Of a DNA stretch of 64,000 nt, positions 34,697-42,918 are shown piece by piece (within the stretch, counting starts at the first letter, position 1; each line of letters starts with the position of its first letter). Source of the stretch: Melghirimyces profundicolus (GTDB lineage: Bacteria; Bacillota; Bacilli; Thermoactinomycetales; DSM-45169). The stretch spans positions 41,877 to 105,876 of the forward strand of contig NZ_QBKR01000014.1 of NCBI RefSeq assembly GCF_003054245.1, read 5' to 3'. Below the pieces are notes generated by a model. That model ran no database searches and was not told the origin of the DNA. It was given only the letters and a program-made list of their open reading frames with translations. Position numbers and translations under genes: made by a program.

Positions 34697-35068
34697 ATGA
34701 AAGTGTTCATCTTGCTGGGGGCTGTCAACATGTTCCTCAGCATCGCCTTGGGGGCCTTCGGTGCCCACGGGCTGGAAGGAAAAGTGTCGGAACGGATGCT
34801 GGCCAACTGGCAAACCGGGGCTCAGTACCATATGGCCCATGCCCTGGGGCTGCTGTTTGTCGGGCTTCTGCTCGGAAAGATCGGCACTTCTTCCTTGGTC
34901 ACCGGCGGAGGATGGCTACTCGTGGCCGGAATCATTTTGTTCTCCGGCAGCCTGTATGTGATGGCGTTGACCAACGTGACCAAATGGGGCATGATCACAC
35001 CCATCGGCGGCCTGGCGTTTCTGATCGGATGGGCTTTGATCGCTTTCGCCGCCCTCAAGGAGCTTTAA
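34697..35068 (+). CDS. DUF423 family membrane protein (YwdK-like)
   Basis: A 123-residue protein with four hydrophobic segments and the family's typical N-terminus, LGAVNMFLSIALGAFGAHGL. DUF423 proteins such as Bacillus YwdK have no known function. AAAGGGGG precedes the ATG. It stands alone between two terminators. Confidence 0.88.
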   Translation: MKVFILLGAVNMFLSIALGAFGAHGLEGKVSERMLANWQTGAQYHMAHALGLLFVGLLLGKIGTSSLVTGGGWLLVAGIILFSGSLYVMALTNVTKWGMITPIGGLAFLIGWALIAFAALKEL

Positions 35069-35072
35069 ACCG

Positions 35073-35112
35073 AACCCACCCTTCACCCGTCCGCGGTGCG
35101 GGTGGGTTTATA
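35073..35112 (+). terminator. Terminator of the DUF423 gene
   Basis: AACCCACCC (35073-35081) pairs with GGGTGGGTT (35100-35108), followed by TATAT. The loop is 18 nt and the T-run short, so it may be moderate in strength. Confidence 0.6.
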
Positions 35113-35154
35113 TGATGAAAAAATATATCCACCGGTTTTCCCTCTTCATCCGAT

Positions 35155-35181
35155 AAAAAAGCCAGACCCGCAAGGCCTGGC
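35155..35181 (-). terminator. Terminator of the aromatic acid exporter gene
   Basis: On the minus strand GCCAG-CC pairs with GG-CTGGC and is followed by T6. Confidence 0.75.
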
Positions 35182-35219
35182 TGTCTTTTACCGCCTCTCC
35201 GCCTCCACCTGTCCTCCCC

Positions 35220-36158
35220 TCATTCTTCCTTTCGGATCAATTCTCTCAGTTCGTGAAGGATCTGGAGAAGGGCGGCGCGGGTTTCGAATTCTTCCCGGGT
35301 GACCGGCAAATCCATCTCCTCAAACCGCCCCCTTAAAGTCTCCAATTCTTTCAGCAGGGGACCCGTCTCCTCCAGCCGATGTGTCCGGAGCCACGCTGCA
35401 GCCTTTCTCAGCAACCCGGCGATCATCCGGCCCTGGACCACGGCCGCTTCCACCCGGGAAACCAGAACCAGCATGTGCTTCAGGTGCTCGAACTGTTGCC
35501 GCTTCCGCCGGAAGTCATCTACGTCCATCAGGTCTTCCCGGGTCACGTAGTTTCCTTCATGGATTCGGGCCAGCTTTTCTCCTTCTTTGATCAAAGAATG
35601 GATCCGCAAAATTTCCTCTCCGTCCCAGTCCCGATGATCCCCTTCCAACGACCGGGCCAGTTCTTCCAGGAAGAAGGCCGATTGTTCCGCCAGACGTTGC
35701 CGGATCACCTGCATTCGCTCCCTGCGGTGGGGCATATAAATCAGATTGACCGCCGTTGCCACAGCCATGCCGACCAATATCAAAGTCAGTTCGTTCCACC
35801 ATAAGGACCATTGGATATGGCCCCACATGTACAAATGGATGCAGACGACGGTGCTGAGCACCACCCCGCGTTCGGTCCCGGTGCGGGCCAGGAGCGGAAT
35901 GATGACCAGAAGCATCAATCCCACTGCCATCAGGTGGAAGCCGAACAGGGACAGAAGCAGGGGAGCGACCACCAGGGTGATCATAGAGGCCGACAACAGC
36001 TTCATTGCCGCCATCAGGGTTTCCCGGCGGGTGGTCTGTATCAAGAGTGTGGCGACAATACCGGCGAAAGTGGCCATCTCCAACTGCAAAAGCTCCGCCG
36101 TCCAAATGGAAAGAACCACGGCGATCACGGTCTTGGCGATTCTTGATCCGATTCGCAT
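35220..36158 (-). CDS. Aromatic acid exporter family protein (ArAE/FUSC-like, DUF939)
   Basis: A 312-residue protein: five or six membrane segments in the first 145 residues, beginning with the family motif MRIGSRIAKTVIAVVLSIW, then a long soluble helical part (about 150-312). This is the half-size ArAE architecture of Bacillus YqjA/YgaE-like proteins. Related larger proteins export aromatic acids; a substrate for the short ones is not established. It is monocistronic. Confidence 0.85.
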   Translation of the reverse strand: MRIGSRIAKTVIAVVLSIWTAELLQLEMATFAGIVATLLIQTTRRETLMAAMKLLSASMITLVVAPLLLSLFGFHLMAVGLMLLVIIPLLARTGTERGVVLSTVVCIHLYMWGHIQWSLWWNELTLILVGMAVATAVNLIYMPHRRERMQVIRQRLAEQSAFFLEELARSLEGDHRDWDGEEILRIHSLIKEGEKLARIHEGNYVTREDLMDVDDFRRKRQQFEHLKHMLVLVSRVEAAVVQGRMIAGLLRKAAAWLRTHRLEETGPLLKELETLRGRFEEMDLPVTREEFETRAALLQILHELRELIRKEE

Positions 36159-36534
36159 CGCGTTTCATTCCTCCGTCTCTCGCTTCATCCGTTCCCCAAT
36201 TTCCCTTCCTTTAATCCGAGCCGGAAAAAGCAGGTTCTCTGATCTTTCCAGCCGTCGAAAAATGCAGACATTGCTTCCTTGTCCAAACGCCCCCGCTTCC
36301 CGACCGGAGGCCGCCGAAAATCAGCTCAACGAATTGTTCCATTTCAAGATAAACGGGAGGAATATTTCAAAAAAAGGAGCTTAAAAAAGTAAACAGCGAA
36401 CTTTCCCTCTGTTTTCGGCATTTGAAAAACTCATTCCTCAGCCGGTAAAATGAAAACACCATATCCAAGTAAAATGATGTGATTACTTAATAACCAGGTC
36501 CGAAACGGGCCACATCCTAAAAGGAGGTTATTGC
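36159..36534. other. Gene-free region between divergent genes
   Basis: The 376 bp contain no protein-like frame with a ribosome site. They hold the promoter of the minus-strand exporter on the left and the promoter and a 75-nt leader of the peroxiredoxin gene on the right. Confidence 0.6.
36422..36451 (+). promoter_or_regulatory. SigA-type promoter of the peroxiredoxin gene
   Basis: TTGAAA (36422-36427) and TAAAAT (36446-36451) are 18 bp apart, each one mismatch from consensus. No clear PerR box is associated. Confidence 0.6.
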
Positions 36535-37194
36535 ATGGCTCTGGATGTCGAAAACGCGACTCCCACCCTTCCAAAAATCGGGGACCCCGCTCCTTCCTTC
36601 ACTGCCAAAACCACCCAAGGGGAAATCAGCCTTTCGGACTATGAAGGCAAATGGGTGGTTCTGTTCTCCCACCCGGCGGATTTCACCCCGGTCTGTTCCA
36701 CGGAGTTCATCAGTTTTGCCCGTAAAAACGAGGAGTTTGAAAAACGGAACGTCCAACTGCTGGGCCTCAGTGTTGACAGCCTGCCGGCCCACCTGGCTTG
36801 GGTCACCAACATCAAAGAGAAGATGGGCGTGGAAATCCCGTTCCCGGTGATCGCCGATCTGAACACCGCCGTCGCCCAAAAGTACGGCATGATTCATCCG
36901 GGAGCCAGCGAGACAGCCACGGTCCGGTGCGTGTTTGTCATCGATCCGAAACAAACCGTCCGGGCGATCATCTATTACCCCCTGAATGTGGGACGCAGCA
37001 TCGATGAGATCCTCCGGTTGGTGGACGGTCTCCAAACCGCCGACAAACACAGCGTGGCAGCACCCGCTGATTGGAAACCGGGAGACCAAGTCGTTGAACC
37101 CGCCCCCACCAACGTCGAAGGCGTTAATGAACGTCTGCAGGGAGATCTCACCGGAACGGACTGGTACCTGAAAAAGAAAAATCTCGAAGATTAA
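36535..37194 (+). CDS. Peroxiredoxin, 1-Cys (Prx6) type
   Basis: A 219-residue thiol peroxidase. The peroxidatic cysteine is Cys54 in HPADFTPVCSTEF. The long C-terminal extension beginning near residue 165 (LQTADKHSVAAPADWKPGD) is the mark of the Prx6 group, which reduces H2O2 and organic peroxides using an external thiol. Another Cys lies in TVRCVFVID, but it is not in the resolving position of 2-Cys enzymes. A perfect AAAGGAGG lies ahead of the ATG. It adds to the oxidative stress set in this window. Confidence 0.93.
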   Translation: MALDVENATPTLPKIGDPAPSFTAKTTQGEISLSDYEGKWVVLFSHPADFTPVCSTEFISFARKNEEFEKRNVQLLGLSVDSLPAHLAWVTNIKEKMGVEIPFPVIADLNTAVAQKYGMIHPGASETATVRCVFVIDPKQTVRAIIYYPLNVGRSIDEILRLVDGLQTADKHSVAAPADWKPGDQVVEPAPTNVEGVNERLQGDLTGTDWYLKKKNLED

Positions 37195-37208
37195 GGGTTG
37201 ATGTTACA

Positions 37209-37232
37209 CCCCGCTCTCCGGCGGGGTTTTTT
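37209..37232 (+). terminator. Terminator of the peroxiredoxin gene
   Basis: CCCCGC pairs with GCGGGG around a 6-nt loop and is followed by T6. Confidence 0.85.
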
Positions 37233-37242
37233 AAATTGAATG

Positions 37243-37264
37243 AAAAAACCCGGCGTCAGCCGGG
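37243..37264 (-). terminator. Terminator of the C39-like peptidase gene
   Basis: On the minus strand CCCGGC pairs with GCCGGG around a 4-nt loop and is followed by T6. Confidence 0.85.
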
Positions 37265-37285
37265 TGGTTCAATACAACGACCTCT

Positions 37286-38449
37286 TCACCGTAAATCCGG
37301 GGTCTTCCATCCACGGGGGTGGATCAGATAAACAGTGCCGTTGGAGTGTTCCAACCAGAGCCGTTCCATTTCCCCGCGGTCATAAGTGATTCGGACGGAT
37401 TCATTCGACGGACCGGCAGGATCGTTGGTCAGAACGTTCCCTTTATCGTCAAAACCGCGGATCACCAGCAGATGGCCCGGGGAGCTGGGAATCGGACTTC
37501 CGGTGAGTTCCCCCTCTTTGTATCCGAGACTGATAATGACCGGCACCTCCGCCCGGACCCAGCGCTCCACTTCGGCGAGGCTGGACAACCGGACCACTTT
37601 TCCCTCCAATCCCTTGGAAGCGGCATAGGCGGTGTTGAAAGGCCAGTTGCCTCCGCCGTCATAGACATAGTCCCAGACGCCTTCCACCACTTCGGGAACC
37701 CTTTGGTCCCAATCCCGGTTTCCGGTTACATTGGCCCAATAGGCCATGACCATGGACGTGGAGGTGGGAGAGCACCAGACTTCCCCTCCGTCGGGGTACA
37801 CCATCTGAGAGCGCATGGGAACATCCAGGGCCGGGGTCGCTCCCCGCGACGGAACGCGCCCGGGTTTATCTTTTCCCTTGGAAAACGCGATTCCATAGGA
37901 GCGGAGCACAGGGGTTTGGGAAAGGTCTTCCGTGAACAGGGTGACCCGTGCACGCACCGCTGTGGCGGATTTCTTCAGTTTCAGCGTGTCAACCGCCACG
38001 TAACCGTCCCGATCCCCCTGCCCCCGGACGGAATGCCGCTGGAAGGGTTGGTCGTGTTCATGCCAGACCCCCATGCTGTACCATTTGGTCCACCCCTTCT
38101 TGGTCCGGGCCTTCAGCTCCACCTCCATCCAAGTCCCTTTTGGCGTGACGGCTTGCCAGGAGGCAATCGCTTCCTCAAAAGAAACGGCGTGGACCGGGGC
38201 CGTCCAGCGCCCGTAATAGTAGGTTCCCCCGTTGTATTTCCCGGCGGCATCCTTCTCCCGCATCGCGGAACCGGGATCCAAAGCCAATCCGCCCTCCTCC
38301 TTGGTTCCTTCATATCTCCCCCCGGTGAAATTGCTCACTTCATGGTAAGACTTTTCACCGCCTGTTTTTTCTTTGGCTTCGGCCCCCGGCGTCCATCCTC
38401 CGAACACCAATCCCAGCACCAGCACCGCGAAGACGATTTTCCGTTTCAT
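37286..38449 (-). CDS. Secreted C39-like cysteine peptidase
   Basis: A 387-residue secreted protein. A signal peptide (about residues 1-25, ending GAEA) is followed by an N-terminal beta-rich domain (about 30-190) and a Peptidase_C39_2 domain. The catalytic triad candidates are Cys in GEVWCSPTSTSM, His in PGHLLVIRGF and Asp in LTNDPAG. The fold is shared with bacteriocin-processing proteases, but this protein lacks transporter domains and is probably exported by Sec. The start is ATG 38449 with GGGAGGGGG upstream. Substrate unknown. Confidence 0.87.
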   Translation of the reverse strand: MKRKIVFAVLVLGLVFGGWTPGAEAKEKTGGEKSYHEVSNFTGGRYEGTKEEGGLALDPGSAMREKDAAGKYNGGTYYYGRWTAPVHAVSFEEAIASWQAVTPKGTWMEVELKARTKKGWTKWYSMGVWHEHDQPFQRHSVRGQGDRDGYVAVDTLKLKKSATAVRARVTLFTEDLSQTPVLRSYGIAFSKGKDKPGRVPSRGATPALDVPMRSQMVYPDGGEVWCSPTSTSMVMAYWANVTGNRDWDQRVPEVVEGVWDYVYDGGGNWPFNTAYAASKGLEGKVVRLSSLAEVERWVRAEVPVIISLGYKEGELTGSPIPSSPGHLLVIRGFDDKGNVLTNDPAGPSNESVRITYDRGEMERLWLEHSNGTVYLIHPRGWKTPDLR

Positions 38450-38653
38450 GTCCGAACCCCCTCCCATAGAATTACTTCCTATTTCTCCCCCTCCCTCTCC
38501 CCCCCTTCCACCGGACTAGGATGGGGGATGTGACAGATAGACGGCAAGATGTAATTTTGGGCAATAACCGGGTTAGTGGCAGTAAAAAGGCGGATCCGAC
38601 TCGAACAAATTTAATATGGAGAGTTTGACGAACTTTCAAAGGAGGGCACCGAT

Positions 38654-38869
38654 ATGAAACAGTGGGCCGCCCTGGTTTCAACCTGGATTCTGCTCCTCTT
38701 TCCCGCGACGGCTGGCGCGGAACCGGGAGCGGCTGCCGGGCTGCCCGGTGCACATGCAGGTCAACCGCTCCCCGACACCGGCGCTTCCTATCCCTTCTAC
38801 ATCGTCACAGGAGCCCTGTTTCTCATCATGGGTCTGGTCCTTTTTTGGCTGCGAAAGGGACGGGAATGA
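38654..38869 (+). CDS. Very short LPXTG sortase-substrate protein
   Basis: A 71-residue protein consisting of little more than sorting signals: a signal peptide (1-22, ending AGA), about 16 residues rich in Ala, Gly and Pro, LPDTG at 39-43, a hydrophobic segment (about 47-66) and a basic tail, RKGRE. After signal-peptidase and sortase cleavage only about 20 residues would remain on the cell wall. AAAGGAGGG precedes the ATG and a strong terminator follows, so it looks like a real gene. No sortase is in this window. It could instead be a remnant of a longer surface protein, but the frame is intact. Confidence 0.75.
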   Translation: MKQWAALVSTWILLLFPATAGAEPGAAAGLPGAHAGQPLPDTGASYPFYIVTGALFLIMGLVLFWLRKGRE

Positions 38870-38870
38870 A

Positions 38871-38900
38871 AACCGGCTTCCCGAAAGGAAGCCGGTTTTT
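38871..38900. terminator. Terminator of the LPXTG gene
   Basis: An 11-bp perfect stem, AACCGGCTTCC with GGAAGCCGGTT, ends in T5 on the plus strand. It can also serve the convergent NlpC/P60 gene. Confidence 0.88.
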
Positions 38901-38912
38901 CGACCGGAAAGT

Positions 38913-39884
38913 TTAGTGAATCACCCGCCGGGCTCCGGAAAAGCGTTCGCTCCAGTATGCTTCGCTGAGGTGATTGATGGTGATGTCCTGTTCGGGATTC
39001 GTGGCATGGATGATTTGGCCGTCCCCCATATAAATGGAGACGTGACTGATTCCGCCCCCGCCGGTGCGGAAAAAGAGCAAATCGCCTGCCCGCAGGTCTC
39101 CGCGGGTGACGGACACCCCCACGGTAGCCTGAGCGGAGCTGCTCCTGGGAAGATTGTAACCGTTTTGGCTAAAAACATATTGCGTAAAACCGGAACAGTC
39201 AAAACTGGAGGGCCCCGTCGCTCCATACCGGTAGGAAGCATTCAGTTTCGCTTTGGCGTCATTGATGATTGCCGCCGCCTTTGCCTGCCATCCGCCGCTC
39301 GCTTCACCGCCCCCTTTGGAGGCGAGCTTCACCGTCCCCTCTTTTTCACCGGACCCTTCAACGGAACTTTTGTCGGATGAAAGAGTCCCCTCGCTCTCGG
39401 CGGAAGCTCCCAATCTGATTTTTTGTCCCACATAGATTCTGTCCGGATCCTTCACTTGGGTATTCAGTTTTAAAAGTGCATTCAGCTGCGTGTTATGCTC
39501 TTGAGCAATCTCGCTGAGGGTATCCCCTTTTTCGACGACGTGGTAACCGGCGGATACCTTCAGCCGGCCCTCCGCCTGCACCTCTCCCGATGGGGTTGAA
39601 CCCGAATTCGCCCCCATGTGCATGCGGATTCCCGATGAAATGACATTGTACTGCATCTTGTGGGGAGATTTCTGGACCACCGAAGCTTTCTCCACCACTT
39701 CGTTACCCTTCATGCGGTCATTTGCGTTTTCCTTCTGCACCTCCGGCTTTACTGCGGCTGCATTCGCGGAATGGCTTCCAAAAAGCAGCGATCCGGCCAA
39801 GGTCAGGGAGGTCATCACCTTCCTGTCGGGATGATATACCATCAAACTCCTCCATTTCATGGATTCGGAGCCGCCACCTGTCAA
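38913..39884 (-). CDS. LysM and NlpC/P60 domain cell wall hydrolase
   Basis: A 323-residue secreted endopeptidase. A signal sequence (VMTSLTLAGSLLFGSHSANA) is followed by one LysM peptidoglycan-binding domain (about 113-160, YHVVEKGDTLSEIAQEHN), a Ser/Glu/Gly-rich linker, and an NlpC/P60 domain (about 205-323). Catalytic residues are Cys in SSFDCSGFTQYV and His in GISHVSIYMGD, with a second His in IIHATN. Such enzymes cut gamma-D-Glu-diaminopimelate bonds during growth. TTG 39884 has AAGGGGG at good spacing; ATG 39860 with AGGTGG is the alternative. Confidence 0.9.
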   Translation of the reverse strand: MTGGGSESMKWRSLMVYHPDRKVMTSLTLAGSLLFGSHSANAAAVKPEVQKENANDRMKGNEVVEKASVVQKSPHKMQYNVISSGIRMHMGANSGSTPSGEVQAEGRLKVSAGYHVVEKGDTLSEIAQEHNTQLNALLKLNTQVKDPDRIYVGQKIRLGASAESEGTLSSDKSSVEGSGEKEGTVKLASKGGGEASGGWQAKAAAIINDAKAKLNASYRYGATGPSSFDCSGFTQYVFSQNGYNLPRSSSAQATVGVSVTRGDLRAGDLLFFRTGGGGISHVSIYMGDGQIIHATNPEQDITINHLSEAYWSERFSGARRVIH

Positions 39885-39916
39885 ATGAATCCCCCTTCTC
39901 TATCAGGCCCGGGCCC

Positions 39917-39948
39917 CAATATAATGGGTATGATGTTCCATTATATTG
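39917..39948. repeat. 11-bp perfect inverted repeat with 10-bp spacer
   Basis: CAATATAATGG and CCATTATATTG, 33-64 bp upstream of the NlpC/P60 start. Each arm contains TATAAT, one on each strand, so the site may combine a promoter -10 box with an operator. Confidence 0.7.
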
Positions 39949-40105
39949 ACCGTATTTTTAATTTATGTCAGGAAAGGGACAAGTTCCCGGATGAAACCCC
40001 AAGTCCGAAAAAACCCCGGCACAGCGGACATCGCGATTTTCCTGTTCTCCACCTGTCACAAATACCCCCTTGCAACGAAACAAGGGAGCGTTCTCCGATT
40101 CCGTC

Positions 40106-40336
40106 TTAATCTCCCGTGAAGAAAAAGAAACCGGCCACGGTCAACAACAACAAGGAACCCAGGAAACTGAGAATGGAGACTCCCAGGTCACCGATCAGGG
40201 GAAGTTGATCCGGCAGGAGAAACGCCGCTGCCAAACCGACGACCAAAACCCAGAAAAACGTTTTGAAAGTGATTTTCAACAACTTCCAAAAGATAATGGC
40301 AAGAACCACACCAATAAGGATATCGGGCAAATCCAC
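40106..40336 (-). CDS. Small hydrophobic membrane protein
   Basis: A 76-residue protein that is hydrophobic nearly throughout, with two or three membrane segments (about 5-20, 27-42 and 50-72) and a conserved-looking PDQLPLIGDLG turn. The start is GTG 40336 with AAAGGAGGG upstream. The family is not recognised. It stands alone. Confidence 0.65.
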   Translation of the reverse strand: MDLPDILIGVVLAIIFWKLLKITFKTFFWVLVVGLAAAFLLPDQLPLIGDLGVSILSFLGSLLLLTVAGFFFFTGD

Positions 40337-40761
40337 CAGGATCCCTCCTTTCCATTGGGCGAGGCAATGGTTCCCGCTTATGAGGAACGCGGCTCCTTCC
40401 GAAAGGGATTCACCATCCGTCCTTTTTCTTAACCTTGCCTCAGCATCTTCGGGACGATTTTATCGTAACCCCGGTGATTGGGATGCATTTCGGCTGATCC
40501 TCGAACAAAACCTGTGTCGGGATGGAAGCCATCTCCGAATAACGGCTCAGGAGTCCCGTTGCATGGATCAATATACGGACTGCTGGCAGGCGCCCGGGAT
40601 ATTTCAAAAAACCTGCAACCATGGAGGCTTTTTGAAATATGCCGATCTAATGTTTTTGTCTGACTTTGGATTAACCCATTATTCGAATATACATATCCCC
40701 TTGTTTTTTTTACACTGAACATACAATCCTTTACACAAACCGAGGTGGTGATCGAAGCCCC
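40337..40761. other. Gene-poor region with an AT-rich hairpin
   Basis: No protein-like frame with a ribosome site was seen in these 425 bp. They contain a 12-bp inverted repeat at 40599-40610 and 40629-40640 (ATATTTCAAAAA with its complement) enclosing 18 bp. The right part is AT-rich and may hold the promoter of the next gene. Confidence 0.5.
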
Positions 40762-41037
40762 ATGTCTCAGGCTGAACTCGTTCAGCTTTTGCTGTCCATG
40801 CAGGCCTATGAAAACCTCATCTTTCCGTCCACATCAAAACATCCCCAATTAACGGTCAAAAAGATATACTGCCTGGGGGTTCTGCATTGGATGACTCGCA
40901 GTCCCTTGCGGGTTCACATGTCTTCCGATCTGAAAGTCACCCTTCAACACCTGTTGCAAGCTCGCCCCTTAAGCGATTTGAACGAGCCCATCCGAACCGT
41001 TTCCCAGCCTGTCACGCTTCGCTTGGGACACGGCTGA
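40762..41037 (+). CDS. Hypothetical protein
   Basis: A 91-residue predicted protein not resembling any family I know. It has a hydrophilic, mixed composition with SQAELVQLLLSMQAYENL at the start, no signal peptide and no membrane segment. A GAGGTGG site lies 10 bases before the ATG. An AT-rich promoter-like region precedes it. It is intact but short, so it may not be real. Confidence 0.4.
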   Translation: MSQAELVQLLLSMQAYENLIFPSTSKHPQLTVKKIYCLGVLHWMTRSPLRVHMSSDLKVTLQHLLQARPLSDLNEPIRTVSQPVTLRLGHG

Positions 41038-41165
41038 CCCAGGAAGCCCGGATCATTTCCACCGGTCCGCCCGACTGATCCCGTCTAAGAAGGAAGTTTT
41101 TTTATAGCTATGATAAAGAGGGAGTTCGTCATACCAAAAAAAGATATTGAGAAAGGTTGGATCCG

Positions 41166-41777
41166 ATGTTTGGAAAAGTGGCATCCGATGTTCTCGGATT
41201 AAGCGATGTCGGCACCGTGATTAAACCGCAGGATTACGACAAGGCGGACGCGGATGATTATGTGATGCATGAAGATGACGAGAAAATCTTCTTCCTGATC
41301 AAATCCAAATCCGACGAGTACTGCTTCACCAACAAGGCCCTGATTCACCTGGACGGGACGAGCGCGACAAGCAAGAAACGGGTCCTCCGCCGCTATGATT
41401 ACTATAAACACGAAATTTCAAACGTCATGCTCGAAACCGCCGGAACCATGGATCTGGATGTGGAAATCAAATTCACCATGGGCTCGACCCAATACTCCAT
41501 CGATGTCAACAAAAAACATCTGGAAGAACTGAAGGACCTGTATAAAGCCCTGATCAAAATCGCGGAAATCACCCAGGAAAACGCCATCTCCATGGATTAT
41601 GCCAAACAAAGTCTCCAAATGGCCTCCACCACCCTGGGCCGGGGACGTTCCGAAGGCTCGTTGCATGAACAATTCAAGGAGATCAACGAAATCGCCTTCC
41701 ACTGGCTCATGGACAAGCACAAACAATATGGGATCCGGGACTTCGGGTTCGTTTTTGAACGCTATATCAACAATTAA
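41166..41777 (+). CDS. PH-domain protein, YvbH-like
   Basis: A 203-residue soluble protein. The first 120 residues have the bacterial PH (YvbH N-terminal) pattern: EDDEKIFFLIKSKSDEYCFT, NKALIHLDGTSATSKKRVL and RRYDYYKHEISNV. The C-terminal part is helical. The function of these proteins is unknown. I chose ATG 41166 (MFGKVASDV), preceded by GAAAGG; TTG 41157 is in frame. AT-richer than its neighbours. It is a single gene. Confidence 0.8.
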   Translation: MFGKVASDVLGLSDVGTVIKPQDYDKADADDYVMHEDDEKIFFLIKSKSDEYCFTNKALIHLDGTSATSKKRVLRRYDYYKHEISNVMLETAGTMDLDVEIKFTMGSTQYSIDVNKKHLEELKDLYKALIKIAEITQENAISMDYAKQSLQMASTTLGRGRSEGSLHEQFKEINEIAFHWLMDKHKQYGIRDFGFVFERYINN

Positions 41778-42023
41778 TCAAATACCGTTTGATCGCAAAA
41801 AGCGCCTTGCAGGACTCCGTATGGGGATCCGGCCGGCTTTGGCATTTCACACTCCCGAAGGGGCGGGATGCTTGGTTCATCCTCCCGGAGCGGAACATGC
41901 CTTGCAATTCCCAAGCTTGGACCGTGAGTCGAACGGCCCCCTTCCATATGGAGGATTGGGATGGAAATCCTCTTATTGGTCCACTTGTACAGGGTACGTT
42001 CCATTCTGCTGAATCATCGTGAA

Positions 42024-42046
42024 GGCCCCGGATCCCGGGGCCATTT
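42024..42046. terminator. Hairpin between convergent genes
   Basis: GGCCCCG pairs with CGGGGCC around GATCC and is followed on the plus strand by ATTTTA. It lies 4-26 bp beyond the stop of the WGxxGxxG-like gene. The 246 bp between it and the PH-domain gene hold nothing I recognise. Confidence 0.55.
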
Positions 42047-42049
42047 TAC

Positions 42050-42403
42050 TTAGGACTTCGATTCTTCCCGACGGCGGCGGCCAAGGAGTCCCAACAGACC
42101 CAGGAGTCCGATCCACCCCCAGTCGGGGGTCTCTGTATATTCCGTCGCGGTCCGGCGAAACTGATTCATCGCTCCGCGACCGTTGTCGTAATCGATATAG
42201 TTGCTGGTATTGGGAGTGTAGCGGACCCTCTCCGGGGGCGGATAATTGTTGTAGGTGCCCGTGTTGGTGTAGTTGTTTCGGGCGCCGGTGCCGTTCGGCT
42301 CCCCCACCTCGGCACCCTTCGAAGATTCCGCCCAAGCGATGGAGCTCTGGCCAACCACCAGGGGAAGCAACACCGCGAACAGCAATCCGAAATACTTGCT
42401 CAT
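42050..42403 (-). CDS. Secreted protein with C-terminal WGxxGxxG-type tail
   Basis: A 117-residue protein. A signal peptide (1-25, ending AWA) is followed by an Asn/Thr/Tyr/Pro-rich stretch of about 70 residues and a C-terminal block DWGWIGLLGLLGLLGRRRR. This glycine-spaced hydrophobic stretch after Trp-Gly and before a cluster of arginines is the WGxxGxxG sorting-like tail reported in Bacilli, comparable in form to PEP-CTERM or rhombosortase signals. ATG 42403 has AAAGGAGGG at good spacing. A role in cell-surface display is inference. Confidence 0.7.
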   Translation of the reverse strand: MSKYFGLLFAVLLPLVVGQSSIAWAESSKGAEVGEPNGTGARNNYTNTGTYNNYPPPERVRYTPNTSNYIDYDNGRGAMNQFRRTATEYTETPDWGWIGLLGLLGLLGRRRREESKS

Positions 42404-42918
42404 TCTCATTCCCTCCTTTTTCGCAAGAGACACCCTTACCATCCCTCAAACACCCCCGTCTCATGCAAAAACTCCGCTGACATCACACAGGACCTCCGCC
42501 AATGGCGGATGTCCTGAAAAAACGGGATGCGAATCACCCCGGATCAGTATCGTTCATCCGTCGAATCCAACGCTTCAAGAACCGGGGACCCGGGACAAGA
42601 GCCAGCGCGAAAGGGACCTGAACCTGGCCCACCCGTGACCGACAGCAAACAAGCCCTCCCAAAAGCGACTTTCCTCGCTTTGGGAGGGCTTGTTCATGCT
42701 TCAGCGCCGGTACCGCCGAACAGCGCGAGAGCGGAAGACGGGAAAAGATGGACCGGGGAATCTCCGGTGCCGTGTGGGATGTGGACATTTTTCGATCAGC
42801 CCACCGAAAACAATCTCCCCGATCAAGCGCCCGCCGGCCTATGTTTATGTCACCCCCCCATGGAAGCTGATCACCGGAACCATAACAGTCCCTCCGGGGG
42901 CTTTGGGGCTGATTCCTT
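42404..42918. other. Gene-free region with two hairpins
   Basis: No convincing gene. It holds the promoter of the WGxxGxxG-like gene, a hairpin at 42489-42518 (AGGACxTCCGCC and its complement) without a T-run, and the strong inverted repeat at 42648-42694. A plus-strand frame at 42690-42929 exists but has no ribosome site. Confidence 0.5.
42648..42694. terminator. 20-bp hairpin, probable terminator
   Basis: AACAAGCCCTCCCAAAAGCGA pairs with its complement at 42675-42694 with one bulged A. There is no gene close upstream on either strand, so what it terminates is unclear. Confidence 0.5.

Noticed and set aside
34615..34840. Minus-strand frames opposite the DUF423 gene
   Set aside because: Antisense shadows without start signals.
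39885..40105. Possible ydaO-type c-di-AMP riboswitch before the NlpC/P60 gene
   Set aside because: The leader is too short and I could not find the conserved riboswitch core.
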